Shown here piece by piece: positions 46,772 to 55,959 of a DNA stretch of 64,000 nucleotides. This stretch comes from Alphaproteobacteria bacterium. Its GTDB lineage: Bacteria > Pseudomonadota > Alphaproteobacteria > Caulobacterales > Caulobacteraceae. The notes below the pieces were generated by a model, which did not search any database, was not told the origin of the DNA, and saw only the letters and a list, made by a program, of their open reading frames with translations. Made by a program: the position numbers and the translations under genes. Location of the stretch: NCBI GenBank assembly GCA_018820275.1, contig JAHJOO010000050.1, positions 1-64,000 on the forward strand, in the 5' to 3' direction. How positions within the stretch are numbered: the stretch's first letter is position 1; each line of letters opens with the position of its first letter.

Positions 46772-48396
46772 AACCGCAGCGTCGGTTGGGCGGGCGGCGC
46801 GGTCTCCGTCGGCGGCCCCTCCACCGGCGGCGTGACGGGTTGCGGCGGTTCCGGCACGAAATCCAGCGTCAGCGGCACGCCGTCTGCGCCCGAGGCCAGG
46901 GCGTCCAGCGTGTGCAGCGGCCGGCCCTGAATGCGCTGATAGACCCAATAGGCCGCCACGACCTTTTCGACGTAGTCGCGGGCCTGCGGCACATCGATGG
47001 TCTCGATCAGCAGCAGGGGATCGGCGTCGGGCCCCAGCTTGCGGATCGCGCCCAGCATCGGACCGGGCCCCGCATTGTACGACGGCACCACCCGCAGCAG
47101 GTCGCCCTCGAACGCCGTCAGTCCCAGCATGCGCAGGATGTAGCCCTGGCCCAGACGCATGTTCAGCGGTGCCTCCCACAGGCGCCTCGGGCTCGAGATA
47201 TAGCCGCGGTCGCCCGTCATCTCGGCGGCGGTCGTCGGCATCACCTGCATCATGCCGTAGGCGCCGGCGCTGGACACCGCGCGGGCGTTGAACCCGGTCT
47301 CCTTGCGGGCGATGGCGAAGACCAGCGACCGCTCGATGGTGAAGCCGCCCTCGGGCTGCACGTCCGGGATCGGATAGCGGCGGGCGTCGATCCGCTCGGC
47401 CTCGCTGTTGCGGGGCGTCAGCTGCCTCGCCAGCACCCGCCCCAGTCCGCGCCACATCAGGGCCTCGTCGGGGCTCCGGGCGTCGCGCCAGCCGCGCGCG
47501 TATTCCACCCGCGCGTCCGCGGTGCGACCGACCTCCAGCAGGGCCACCGTGCGCCGGGCCTGCGGATCGCGTTCGACGAACCGCTGCAGCGCCTCGACGG
47601 TCAGCCCCTCGGGCAGGACGTCGAACTCCGGCGTCGCCACGACCTGGCCGGAGTAGGGCTGCGGGCCCGCGCCCAGGTTCTCGATGACCGGCTCCACACC
47701 CAGCTGCCGCAGGGCGATCTGGCCGTAGAAGGTGGCGGGCCAGCGCGCCGACAGGCGCAACAGGGGCTGGACCATATGCGGTCGCCCGGCCCGCGCGGCC
47801 GCCCGCGAGGCCCAGAAGGCCGCGCCGGACCGCACCCAGGCGTCCTCGACCGGGTTCTCCGCCACCCGTTCGAAGGCGAGGTAGGACTCCTCGTACCGCC
47901 CCAGCCGCCAGGCCGACAGACCCGCCGTCCACCAGTCGCCGATCGCCACCCCGGTGTCATAGGCACCCGTCAGGTTCTCGGCGTTGAAGGCGATCCGGGC
48001 GGCCTTTCCGGCGTCGGAGCCGGCCTCGGATTCCACGCCCCGGGGGCGGCGCGGCTCCGGGGCGCCGTCCGGTCGCCGCCGCATGGCCAGGGCATAGGCG
48101 CGCGGCGCCTCGGGCAGGTCGGCATACTGCTCCAGCCAGGCGCCCAGTTCTTCGAAGGTCGCCACGTGATCTTCATGGAACAGCCGTTCGAACTCGATCG
48201 TGCCCAGCAGGATGCGGTCGCCCGCCGCGCGGGCGGTGTCGCGCGCCATGTCCAGATCGCCGCGCCGAAGCGCGTCGAACGCATTGGTGTAGCTGAGCCG
48301 GTCGGACGGGCTCAGCGCACTGATCTGGGCCAGGGCGGGGGCACCGCCCACAAGGACGGCGGACGCGATCAGGCCGGCGGCGAGTCGTCGGATCAT
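46768..48396 (-). CDS. Soluble lytic murein transglycosylase
   Basis: A 542-aa periplasmic enzyme of the Slt70 type. ATG 48396 (MIRRLAAGLIASAVLVGGAPALAQ signal) is chosen. The long helical U-domain (about 30-330; LRLSARWPATFYGQIALRQLG) is followed by the SLT domain (about 350-500) with IARKETGFNARAVSSAGAYG (catalytic Glu), MMQVMPTTAAEM and NAGPGP. It cleaves peptidoglycan with 1,6-anhydro product formation. The C-terminus is Pro-rich. Confidence 0.93.
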   Translation of the reverse strand: MIRRLAAGLIASAVLVGGAPALAQISALSPSDRLSYTNAFDALRRGDLDMARDTARAAGDRILLGTIEFERLFHEDHVATFEELGAWLEQYADLPEAPRAYALAMRRRPDGAPEPRRPRGVESEAGSDAGKAARIAFNAENLTGAYDTGVAIGDWWTAGLSAWRLGRYEESYLAFERVAENPVEDAWVRSGAAFWASRAAARAGRPHMVQPLLRLSARWPATFYGQIALRQLGVEPVIENLGAGPQPYSGQVVATPEFDVLPEGLTVEALQRFVERDPQARRTVALLEVGRTADARVEYARGWRDARSPDEALMWRGLGRVLARQLTPRNSEAERIDARRYPIPDVQPEGGFTIERSLVFAIARKETGFNARAVSSAGAYGMMQVMPTTAAEMTGDRGYISSPRRLWEAPLNMRLGQGYILRMLGLTAFEGDLLRVVPSYNAGPGPMLGAIRKLGPDADPLLLIETIDVPQARDYVEKVVAAYWVYQRIQGRPLHTLDALASGADGVPLTLDFVPEPPQPVTPPVEGPPTETAPPAQPTLRF

Positions 48397-48528
48397 GGCG
48401 GCCCTCCCGGACGGCGAGGCGAGACGTCCCGAAACGGGAGCCTCGCGGTCAAGATGCGCAGCGGGCGGCAATCTCGGTGCCACCCCCGACGGCCTGAGGA
48501 ATTCCCGTCCGAATGGGGCGGTTTTGAG

Positions 48529-49329
48529 TCAGGGCGCCGCGTCGAGGCGCGCGGCCACCTCCAGCAGGTCGGCCCAGACCTCCCGCTTGGCCTGGGGCTG
48601 ACGCAGGAGGAAGGCCGGGTGCAGGGTCGGCATGACGGGCGCCGAGACGTCGCCTTCGGCCAGCCGCCACTCGCCCCACGCGCCCCGCGAGCGCGTGATC
48701 CCTTCGTCGCTCTTCAGCACCTGCCGGGCCGCCGCGGCGCCCAGGGTCAGCACCGCCGCGGGCCGGATCAGCTCGAACGTCCGCTCCAGGAAGGGCGCGC
48801 AGACGGCCTGCTCCTCCGGGGTCGGCGTGCGATTGCCGGGCGGGCGCCAGTAGACGGTGTTGGTGATGAAGGCGCGCGCCGACAGGCCCGCCGCCTCCAG
48901 CATCCGGTCCAGCAGCTGTCCCGCCTTGCCGACGAAGGGCTGGCCGCGCGCGTCCTCCTCGCCCCCCGGACCCTCGCCCACGATCAGCAGACCTCCCGCC
49001 GGCTCCCCCCGCGCGAACACCGCCCGGCGCGCGCCCGTCGTCGACAGGGGACACCCGGTGAAGGCCGCGATCGCCGCCTCCAGCTGTTCCAGATCCAGCG
49101 CCGCCGCGGCCGCGCGCCGAGCCTCGGCGACGGCGTCCGCCACCCCGCTCGTCGCCGCGACCCGCAACGGCCGCGTCGCGCCGGCCGCCGGCTTCTGCGC
49201 CGAGCCCGCGGGCGCGATCGGCCGCAACCGGTCGACCGCAGCGTCCGCGAAACAGGCATCCACCCCCGCGTCGGCCCAGAAGGCCATCAGCGCTTCGACG
49301 GCGCGCGAGTCGGCGGCGGGGGCGATCAT
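48529..49329 (-). CDS. Uracil-DNA glycosylase, family 4-like variant
   Basis: A 266-aa UDG of the family 4/5 superfamily. Motif A is LIVGEGPGGEEDARGQPFVG, motif B is TLHPAFLLR, and NRTPTPEE lies between. The ~85-residue N-terminal extension is Ala/Arg-rich. Family 4 normally binds a 4Fe-4S cluster via four cysteines (CxxC, then C and C 16 apart). Here Cys93 and Cys177 are kept but the first and third are Phe90 and Trp161. So the cluster is probably lost. Removes uracil from DNA; no neighbouring repair genes. Confidence 0.88.
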   Translation of the reverse strand: MIAPAADSRAVEALMAFWADAGVDACFADAAVDRLRPIAPAGSAQKPAAGATRPLRVAATSGVADAVAEARRAAAAALDLEQLEAAIAAFTGCPLSTTGARRAVFARGEPAGGLLIVGEGPGGEEDARGQPFVGKAGQLLDRMLEAAGLSARAFITNTVYWRPPGNRTPTPEEQAVCAPFLERTFELIRPAAVLTLGAAAARQVLKSDEGITRSRGAWGEWRLAEGDVSAPVMPTLHPAFLLRQPQAKREVWADLLEVAARLDAAP

Positions 49330-49415
49330 CGGTCTCAGGACTAGTCCTTGACCGTCCCTGCGTCACCTCCCGATAAGGGACCGAAACCGACGATGGCGAC
49401 GAGGAAACCTCAGGA

Positions 49416-51170
49416 ATGACCGAAGACGTGCGCGAGGGCGGGGCGAAGACGGCGTGGCAGGATGCGGTGATCGACCGGCTGCCGCCGCTCGAGGCGCTGG
49501 CCGGCGTCGAGCGCGAGGTCATGGCGTACGACGTGGTCGTCGTCGGCGCCGGTCCGGCCGGCCTGTCCGCCGCCATCCGCCTGAAGCAGAAGGCCGCCGC
49601 TGACGGCAAGGAGATCACCGTCGCCGTGCTGGAGAAGTCGGCCGAGATCGGCGGCCACATCCTGTCGGGCGCCGTGATCGACCCGAAGGCCCTGAACGAA
49701 CTCTTCCCCGACTGGAAGACGCGCGGCGCGCCTCTGGAGACGCCGGTCACGAAGGACCGCTTCCTGCTGCTCGGCCCGGCGGGACAGGCTGAAGTCCCGA
49801 TGCCGCTGCTGCCGCCGATCATGCACAACGACGGCTGCTACATCGCCTCTCTCGCCAACGTCACGCGCTGGCTGGGCGAGCAGGCCGAGGCGCTGGGCGT
49901 CGAGGTCTACCCCGGCATGGCCGCCAGCCACGTCGTCTGGGAGGAGGAGACCGGTCGCGTGAAGGGCGTCGTGGCGGGGGTCTTCGGGGTCGACCGCGAG
50001 GGCAAGCCGACCGACGACTTCCAGCCCGGCATCGAGCTGCACGGCAAGTACGTCTTCATCGCCGAGGGCGTCCGCGGCTCGCTGGCCAAGACCATCATGG
50101 CCCGTCACGGCCTGTGCGCGGAGGCCGAGCCCCAGAAGTACGGCATCGGCCTGAAGGAGCTGTGGCAGATCCCGGCGGAGAAGCACCAGCCGGGCCTGGT
50201 CCAGCACACCACCGGCTGGCCGCTGGACGAGAACACCGGCGGTGGCAGCTTCATGTACCATTTCGGCGACCGCTACGTGGCCATCGGCTACGTCGTGCAC
50301 CTGAACTACCGGAACCCCTGGCTGTCGCCGTTCGACGAGTTCCAGCGCTTCAAGCACCACCCCGCCATCGCCGAACATCTGGAGGGCGGGACGCGCGTCT
50401 CCTACGGTGCCCGTGCCATCACCGAGGGCGGCTTCCAGTCGGTGCCGAAACTGGCCTTCCCGGGCGGCGCCCTGATCGGCTGCTCGGCCGGCTTCGTGAA
50501 TGTCCCGCGCATCAAGGGCAGCCACAACGCCATGAAGACCGGCATGCTGGCCGCCGACGCCGCCTACGACGCCGTCATGGCGGGCCGGGCGGGCGACGTG
50601 CTGGACGCCTACCAGGCCGCCTACGAGAGCAGCTGGGTCGCGAAAGAGCTGAAGCTGGTCCGCAACGCCAAGCCCTATCTGTCGAAGTTCGGCACCACCC
50701 TGGGCGGGGGTTTCGGCGTGATGGAGATGTGGCTGGGCGCGCTGACCGGTCTGACCGTCCCCTGGACGATGACGCACGGCAAGACCGACGCGGCCTCCAC
50801 CGGCCTGGCGAAAGACCACAAGCCGATCGCCTATCCCAAGCCGGACGGAAAGCTGTCGTTCGACAAGCTCAGCTCGGTCTTCGTCTCCAACACCAACCAT
50901 GCCGAGGACCAGCCCGCGCACCTGAAGCTGCTGGACCCGTCGATCCCCATCCGGGTCAACCTGCCCAAGTACGGCGAACCCGCGCGTCTCTACTGTCCGG
51001 CGGGGGTCTATGAGGTGTTGTACGACGAGGACGGCAAGTCCAACCCGCGCTTCCAGATCAACGCCCAGAACTGCGTCCACTGCAAAACCTGCGACATCAA
51101 GGACCCGTCGCAGAACATCGTCTGGACCACGCCCGAGGGCGGCGGCGGCCCGAACTATCCGAACATGTGA
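49416..51170 (+). CDS. Electron transfer flavoprotein-ubiquinone oxidoreductase
   Basis: A 584-aa membrane-associated flavoprotein carrying electrons from ETF to ubiquinone. FAD domain: VVVGAGPAGLSAAIRL near residue 42. The ubiquinone-binding and FAD segments GCSAGFVNVPRIKGSHNAMKTG and GYVVHLNYRNPWLSPFDEF are conserved. The C-terminal 4Fe-4S motif YCPAGVYE ... CVHCKTCDIKDP supplies four cysteines. Length matches. ETF genes etfAB are not in the window. Confidence 0.96.
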   Translation: MTEDVREGGAKTAWQDAVIDRLPPLEALAGVEREVMAYDVVVVGAGPAGLSAAIRLKQKAAADGKEITVAVLEKSAEIGGHILSGAVIDPKALNELFPDWKTRGAPLETPVTKDRFLLLGPAGQAEVPMPLLPPIMHNDGCYIASLANVTRWLGEQAEALGVEVYPGMAASHVVWEEETGRVKGVVAGVFGVDREGKPTDDFQPGIELHGKYVFIAEGVRGSLAKTIMARHGLCAEAEPQKYGIGLKELWQIPAEKHQPGLVQHTTGWPLDENTGGGSFMYHFGDRYVAIGYVVHLNYRNPWLSPFDEFQRFKHHPAIAEHLEGGTRVSYGARAITEGGFQSVPKLAFPGGALIGCSAGFVNVPRIKGSHNAMKTGMLAADAAYDAVMAGRAGDVLDAYQAAYESSWVAKELKLVRNAKPYLSKFGTTLGGGFGVMEMWLGALTGLTVPWTMTHGKTDAASTGLAKDHKPIAYPKPDGKLSFDKLSSVFVSNTNHAEDQPAHLKLLDPSIPIRVNLPKYGEPARLYCPAGVYEVLYDEDGKSNPRFQINAQNCVHCKTCDIKDPSQNIVWTTPEGGGGPNYPNM

Positions 51171-51225
51171 CGCCTGCGACGCGCGCGGCCTTGCGAATGC
51201 CGCCGAAAGCCGGTTCCTTCGGGAC

Positions 51226-53001
51226 ATGACCGCGCGCCGCCTGCTTTTCGCCTTCGCCTCCGCCCTGATCCTCGCCGGCCCCGCGCTGGCGCAGGAGACG
51301 CCGGTGCCCGGGCCCGGCGCGCCCGACCTCATGCCGCCGGACGCCGACGACGGCCTTTCGCCGCTCGCGCCCGCCATACCCGAGATCTGGGCGCCGTCCC
51401 CCGTCGACGATCAGGGGCGGTCCGCCTACGGCCTGTTCCTCGCCGGCCGTCTGGCCTCGGCGCGGGGCGACGCCGGCGACGGCGCGGTCTATCTGCGCCG
51501 CGCGCTGATCCTGACGCCCGAGCAGCCGGCGGTGCGCGACCAGGCCTTCGCCACCAATCTGCTCGGCGGCGACCTGGCTTTCGCCGGACGGGTCACCCCG
51601 GAGGGCGAGGGCGTTCCGCCCCTGGTGACCGAGGCCGGGCGCCTCGTCACCCTGGTGCAGACGCTGGATCGCGGCGACGCCCGCGGCGCCCTGGCCGCGA
51701 TCGACGCGCGCCCGATCGCCCGCCCGCACTCCCGGGCCGGTCGTCTGCTGACGCCGTGGCTCGCCGCGGCCGCCGGGGACTGGGACCGGGCCCTGACCCC
51801 CGTCGCCGCCCTCGGGCCGGACTCCACCACCCTGTTCCTGCGCGCCGACCGCGCCCGCATGCTGGAAATGCGGCGCCGCCACGCCGAGGCGGAGGCAGAG
51901 TGGGCCGTGGTTCTGGGAACCAGCCGCGGCCGGCGTCTCTTCGCCCTCGACTACGGCGCCTTCCTGGAGCGGCGCGGTCGTCGGGCGGAGGCGGTGACCT
52001 TCTACGAGGCCGAAATCGCGCGCGGCGAAACCGACGCGCGGCTGAGGCCAGCGCGGGCGCGGGCCGCCTCGCGCGGGCGTCCGCCGGCGGTTCTCGATCT
52101 GCGTCAGGGCGCGGCCGGTGCCCTGACCGCCGCCGCCCTGCAGTCCAGCGCCGAGGGGCAGCACGAGTTCGCCGCCGTCTACCTGCGTCTGGCCCAGGAC
52201 CTGGCGCCGTCCGACCTCACCCTGCTGAACCTCGGGGACGCCCTGATGCAGGCCGGGCTGGAGGGGCCGGGCCGCGAGGTGCTTGCCGGCATCTCCACCG
52301 CCGATTCCTCTCTTTACGCTTCGGCCCAGTTGTCGATCGGCGAAAGCCTGGTCCGCGACGGCGAGCACGAGGCCGCCGTCGAACCGCTGACCCGGGCGGT
52401 CTCCGCCGCCCCGCGCGCGCCGGACGCCGCCCTCGCCCTGGCCCGGCGCCTCAGCCATCTGGATCGTCACGCCGAGGCGCTGGACGTGCTGTCCGGCCCG
52501 GCCTTCCCCCAGGGGAACACGCCGCCCGCCGCGCTCCGCACCCGCGCCGTCGCCCTGCGCGCGCTCGACCGCGACGCCGAGGCCGAGGCGGCGCTTGAGG
52601 CGGTTCTGCTGGCCGAGCCCGAGGATCCGGAGGCGCTGAGCCTGCTGGGCGGCCTGTGGCTGGACGCCCGCCGGGTGGAAGAGGGGGCCGCCCTCATCGC
52701 CCGGGCCGCCGCCGTCGACCCCGAGGACGTGGCGGTCCAGGGGGCCCTCGGCTGGTCGCAATACCGCCAGGGCCTGTTCGACGATGCCGTGCTGACGCTC
52801 GAGGCCGCGGTCGACGCCCGCCCGGCCGACGCCGTCGTCAACGACCACCTCGGCGACGCCTACTGGCAGGTCGGCCGACGGCGCGAGGCGCGGTTCCAGT
52901 GGTCGCGCGCCCTGACCCTCGACCCGGGCGCCGATCTGGAGGCCGCCCTGCTCAGAAAGCTGGAGGACGGCCTGCCCGCCGCCGCGCCCGCCGGAGGCTG
53001 A
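51226..53001 (+). CDS. Exported tetratricopeptide repeat protein
   Basis: A 591-aa protein with signal MTARRLLFAFASALILAGPALAQ; ATG 51226 is placed by this. A string of about 12 TPR-like repeats covers most of the mature part (e.g. [58 protein letters not shown]). It is 3 bp upstream of ispE. TPR solenoids of this sort usually scaffold envelope complexes; the partner is unknown. Confidence 0.85.
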   Translation: MTARRLLFAFASALILAGPALAQETPVPGPGAPDLMPPDADDGLSPLAPAIPEIWAPSPVDDQGRSAYGLFLAGRLASARGDAGDGAVYLRRALILTPEQPAVRDQAFATNLLGGDLAFAGRVTPEGEGVPPLVTEAGRLVTLVQTLDRGDARGALAAIDARPIARPHSRAGRLLTPWLAAAAGDWDRALTPVAALGPDSTTLFLRADRARMLEMRRRHAEAEAEWAVVLGTSRGRRLFALDYGAFLERRGRRAEAVTFYEAEIARGETDARLRPARARAASRGRPPAVLDLRQGAAGALTAAALQSSAEGQHEFAAVYLRLAQDLAPSDLTLLNLGDALMQAGLEGPGREVLAGISTADSSLYASAQLSIGESLVRDGEHEAAVEPLTRAVSAAPRAPDAALALARRLSHLDRHAEALDVLSGPAFPQGNTPPAALRTRAVALRALDRDAEAEAALEAVLLAEPEDPEALSLLGGLWLDARRVEEGAALIARAAAVDPEDVAVQGALGWSQYRQGLFDDAVLTLEAAVDARPADAVVNDHLGDAYWQVGRRREARFQWSRALTLDPGADLEAALLRKLEDGLPAAAPAGG

Positions 53002-53004
53002 GCC

Positions 53005-53904
53005 GTGCGCCTGCGCGCCTTCGCCCCGGCCAAGGTCAACCTGTTCCTGCACGTCGACCCGCCGCGTGCGGACGGCAAGCATCCGCTGGTCGGCCTGACC
53101 GCCTTCGCCGACGTCGGCGACGTGCTGACGCTGGACCCCGACGGCCCGCCCGGGCTGCAGGTCAAGGGCCCCCTGGCCGCGGGCGTGCCCTGCGGCTCCG
53201 ACAACCTCGTCGCGCGCGCCCTTGCGGCCTTCTCCGCCGCGACCGGCGTCGACGCCTCGCGCGCGTCCCTGGTTCTCGACAAGCGCCTGCCGTCGGCCGC
53301 CGGCATCGGCGGCGGCACGTCCGACGCGGGCACCGCCCTGCGGCTCGCCCGGGCCGCGCTGGCCCCCGACGTTCCGGACGCCGCCCTCCTGAGGATCGCC
53401 GCAGAGCTGGGCGCGGACGGCCCCATGTGCCTGTTCCCGCGCGTGGCCTGGACCGAGGGTCTGGGCGAGGTCCTGACGCCCGAGCCCCGGCTGCCGCCGC
53501 TGCACGGGCTTCTGGTCAATCCGGGCGTGCCGGTGCCGACCGGGGCCGTCTTCGCCGCCCACGACGGCGGGCCGATGCGGCAGGCGGACCGGCCACCGCC
53601 GCCGGTCGACTGGTCGCCGGAGGCGGTCGTCGCCTGGCTCGGGACCCTGCGCAACGACCTCCAGCCCGCCGCGGAGGCTCTCCATCCCGAGGTGGCGCAG
53701 GCGCTGCGGCGGCTGGCCGAGGTGCCGGACGTGATCCTGGCGCGGATGAGCGGTTCCGGCGGCACGGTCTTCGGCCTGTGCCGGGACGCCGCCGCCGCCG
53801 CGCGCGCGGCCCGGGACCTGTCGGCGGGTCACGCCGGCTGGTGGCTCGCCCCGGTCGTTCTCCATGACATGGCCGCCGCGGGACGCCCAATTCCGGCGGG
53901 CTGA
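53005..53904 (+). CDS. ispE: 4-diphosphocytidyl-2-C-methyl-D-erythritol kinase
   Basis: A 299-aa GHMP kinase in the MEP isoprenoid pathway. GTG 53005 starts MRLRAFAPAKVNLFLHV, the family N-terminus. Motif 2 LPSAAGIGGGTSDAGTALR binds ATP phosphate; motif 3 is ARMSGSGGTVFGL. The segment ELGADGPMCLFP holds the catalytic Asp (usually GADVPF). It follows the TPR gene by 3 bp and may be co-translated. Confidence 0.95.
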   Translation: MRLRAFAPAKVNLFLHVDPPRADGKHPLVGLTAFADVGDVLTLDPDGPPGLQVKGPLAAGVPCGSDNLVARALAAFSAATGVDASRASLVLDKRLPSAAGIGGGTSDAGTALRLARAALAPDVPDAALLRIAAELGADGPMCLFPRVAWTEGLGEVLTPEPRLPPLHGLLVNPGVPVPTGAVFAAHDGGPMRQADRPPPPVDWSPEAVVAWLGTLRNDLQPAAEALHPEVAQALRRLAEVPDVILARMSGSGGTVFGLCRDAAAAARAARDLSAGHAGWWLAPVVLHDMAAAGRPIPAG

Positions 53905-54096
53905 CGGCCGAACGACGGCACCCCCGCCCAGATCACGCCCCGATCACGGCGATGTCAGGGTCATGTCGTGCCCGCCGTTACTGGGCCGGAACTGAACCGG
54001 AAATGAACGCATTGCTTAGACAGCTTCCCCGATCTTGGGGGCTGACCCAAGTGTTCCTCCCCGAACCTTGGCTGTTCACTCTGAGAGGAGATCGAC

Positions 54097-54969
54097 ATGC
54101 TTAAGACCCGTCTGATGACCGCCGCCGCCGCCGTGGCCCTGTTCGCCGCCCCGGCCGCCTTCGCCCAGGAGATTCCGGTCCCGCAACCGACGACCCCGGC
54201 TCAGGATCCGGCCCAAACGCCGCCGACCCTGCCGCCGACCACGCCGACCGACGGCACGACGACGGCCCCCGCACCCACCGGCGCGCCGACCGCCGCCACC
54301 GCGTCGCAGGCGCAGGAGAACTCCGTCGTCGCCGTGCTGCGCGCCGACGGCCGCTTCACCACCCTGCTGTCCGCGCTCGACGCGGCCGGCCTGACCGCCG
54401 TGCTGGAGGCCCAGCCGGCCGTATCGATCTTCGCCCCGACGGACGAGGCCTTCGCCGCCGTTCCGGAGGCCGAACGCACCCGGCTGATGGACCCGGCCAA
54501 CCGTGAGGAGCTGCGCGCGCTGCTGCTCTATCACGTGATCGCGGCCGACGTTCAGTCCAGCCAGATCACCGGTGCCCGCGGCGGCGTCCCGACCGCCGGC
54601 GGGGCCCAGGTCCAGCTGGACGGCACCGGCGACGCCATCAAGGTCGACTCCGCGACCGTGGTCCAGGCCGACATCGACGCCTCCAACGGCGCCGTCTTCG
54701 CCATCGACAAGGTGCTGATGCCGTCGGCCAGCCAGGCCGCCATGGGCGACGAGCAGGCGGTGACGCCCGCCGAGCCGTCGGCCACCGAGCCGGCCATGCC
54801 CGCGGAGCCGACCGGTGAGGCGACCCCTCCGGCCCAGCCGATGGCCGAAGGCCAGGAGGCGTCTCCGGCCACCGCCGAGCCGACCGCCGATGACGGCGTC
54901 GCGGCCGCTCCGCCCGCCGGCGAGGGCGACCCGCTCGAGGACGGGGAGCCGACCGACCCCCAGGCGTAA
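54097..54969 (+). CDS. Secreted fasciclin-domain protein with Pro/Ala-rich tail
   Basis: A 290-aa protein with signal MLKTRLMTAAAAVALFAAPAAFAQ and a GAGAGGAG RBS. After a Pro/Thr-rich linker (about 25-75) comes one FAS1 domain (about 76-210): VSIFAPTDEAFAAVPEAE, LYHVIAADVQSSQ and ASNGAVFAIDKVLMP. The tail (about 215-290) is Glu/Pro/Ala-rich and disordered. No lipobox, so it is probably periplasmic or released. It pairs with the FAS1 lipoprotein at 43.4 kb. Confidence 0.92.
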   Translation: MLKTRLMTAAAAVALFAAPAAFAQEIPVPQPTTPAQDPAQTPPTLPPTTPTDGTTTAPAPTGAPTAATASQAQENSVVAVLRADGRFTTLLSALDAAGLTAVLEAQPAVSIFAPTDEAFAAVPEAERTRLMDPANREELRALLLYHVIAADVQSSQITGARGGVPTAGGAQVQLDGTGDAIKVDSATVVQADIDASNGAVFAIDKVLMPSASQAAMGDEQAVTPAEPSATEPAMPAEPTGEATPPAQPMAEGQEASPATAEPTADDGVAAAPPAGEGDPLEDGEPTDPQA

Positions 54970-55068
54970 GACCGCCTCCGGCCCTTCGTCCTCGGGCCGT
55001 CGGTTGAGTTGGGAAGCGGCGGGCCCTATCAGGGTCCGCCGTTTCCGCATGCCCGCTCCCGAGGTCCC

Positions 55069-55959
55069 GTGGCCGCCGACAGACCGCTCTCGTTCCAGGA
55101 CCTGATCCTGACGCTCCAGCGCTACTGGGGCGCGCAGGGGTGCGCCCTGCTGCAGCCCTATGACGTCGAGGTCGGCGCCGGCACCCTGCATCCCGCCACC
55201 GTCCTGCGCGCGCTGGGCCCGCGCCCGTGGAAGGCCGCCTACGTCCAGCCCAGCCGCCGCCCCGGCGACGGCCGCTATGGCGAAAACCCCAACCGGCTCC
55301 AGCACTATTACCAATTCCAGGTCATCCTGAAGCCGAACCCGGAGAACCTGCAGGCGCTCTATCTCGGCTCGCTGGCCGCCATCGGGATCGATCCCAAACT
55401 GCACGACATCCGCTTCGTCGAGGACGACTGGGAGAACCCCACCGTCGGGGCCTGGGGCCTGGGCTGGGAGGTCTGGTGCGACGGCATGGAGGTGACCCAG
55501 TTCACCTACTTCCAGGGCGTCGGTGGCATCGAGGTGGACGTGGTTTCGGGCGAGCTGACCTATGGGCTGGAGCGGCTGGCCATGTACGTCCAGGGCGTCG
55601 ACAACGTTTACGACCTCCGCTTCAACGACGAGGGCCTGACCTACGGCGAGGTCTTCCTCGAGAACGAGCGCCAGCAGTCGGAGGCCAATTTCCACGGCTA
55701 TGACGTCGACGGGCTGAAGCGCCGGTTCGAGGACATGGTGGCCGAGGTCGAGCGCTTCCTGGCCATGACCGGCCCGCAGGACCAGAAGCTGGTCCTGCCC
55801 GCCTATGACCAGGTGCTGAAGGCCAGCCACCTGTTCAACCTGATGGACGCCCGCGGCGCCATCGCCGTGGCCGAACGCCAGAGCTACATCGGCCGCATCC
55901 GCGACCTGTGCAAAGCCTGCGCGACCGAATGGGTCGAACAGGAAAGGGCGCGCGCCTGA
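55069..55959 (+). CDS. glyQ: Glycyl-tRNA synthetase alpha subunit
   Basis: A 296-aa class II synthetase subunit. GTG 55069 ([14 protein letters not shown]) is preferred over a TTG 60 nt upstream; GAGG lies 4 nt before it. Motifs are [53 protein letters not shown] and [20 protein letters not shown] with catalytic residues. It overlaps glyS by 1 bp (TGATG). Attaches glycine with the beta subunit as an alpha2beta2 enzyme. Confidence 0.96.
   Translation: MAADRPLSFQDLILTLQRYWGAQGCALLQPYDVEVGAGTLHPATVLRALGPRPWKAAYVQPSRRPGDGRYGENPNRLQHYYQFQVILKPNPENLQALYLGSLAAIGIDPKLHDIRFVEDDWENPTVGAWGLGWEVWCDGMEVTQFTYFQGVGGIEVDVVSGELTYGLERLAMYVQGVDNVYDLRFNDEGLTYGEVFLENERQQSEANFHGYDVDGLKRRFEDMVAEVERFLAMTGPQDQKLVLPAYDQVLKASHLFNLMDARGAIAVAERQSYIGRIRDLCKACATEWVEQERARA

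Noticed and set aside
51097-53865. 922-aa open frame on the minus strand over the TPR and ispE genes
   Set aside because: Shadow of two well-supported plus-strand genes; no RBS or motif.
53988-54013. GGAAC...CGCATT as a stress-sigma promoter for the second fasciclin gene
   Set aside because: The -10 does not match CGTT and spacing is 15-16 nt, so evidence is too weak to list.
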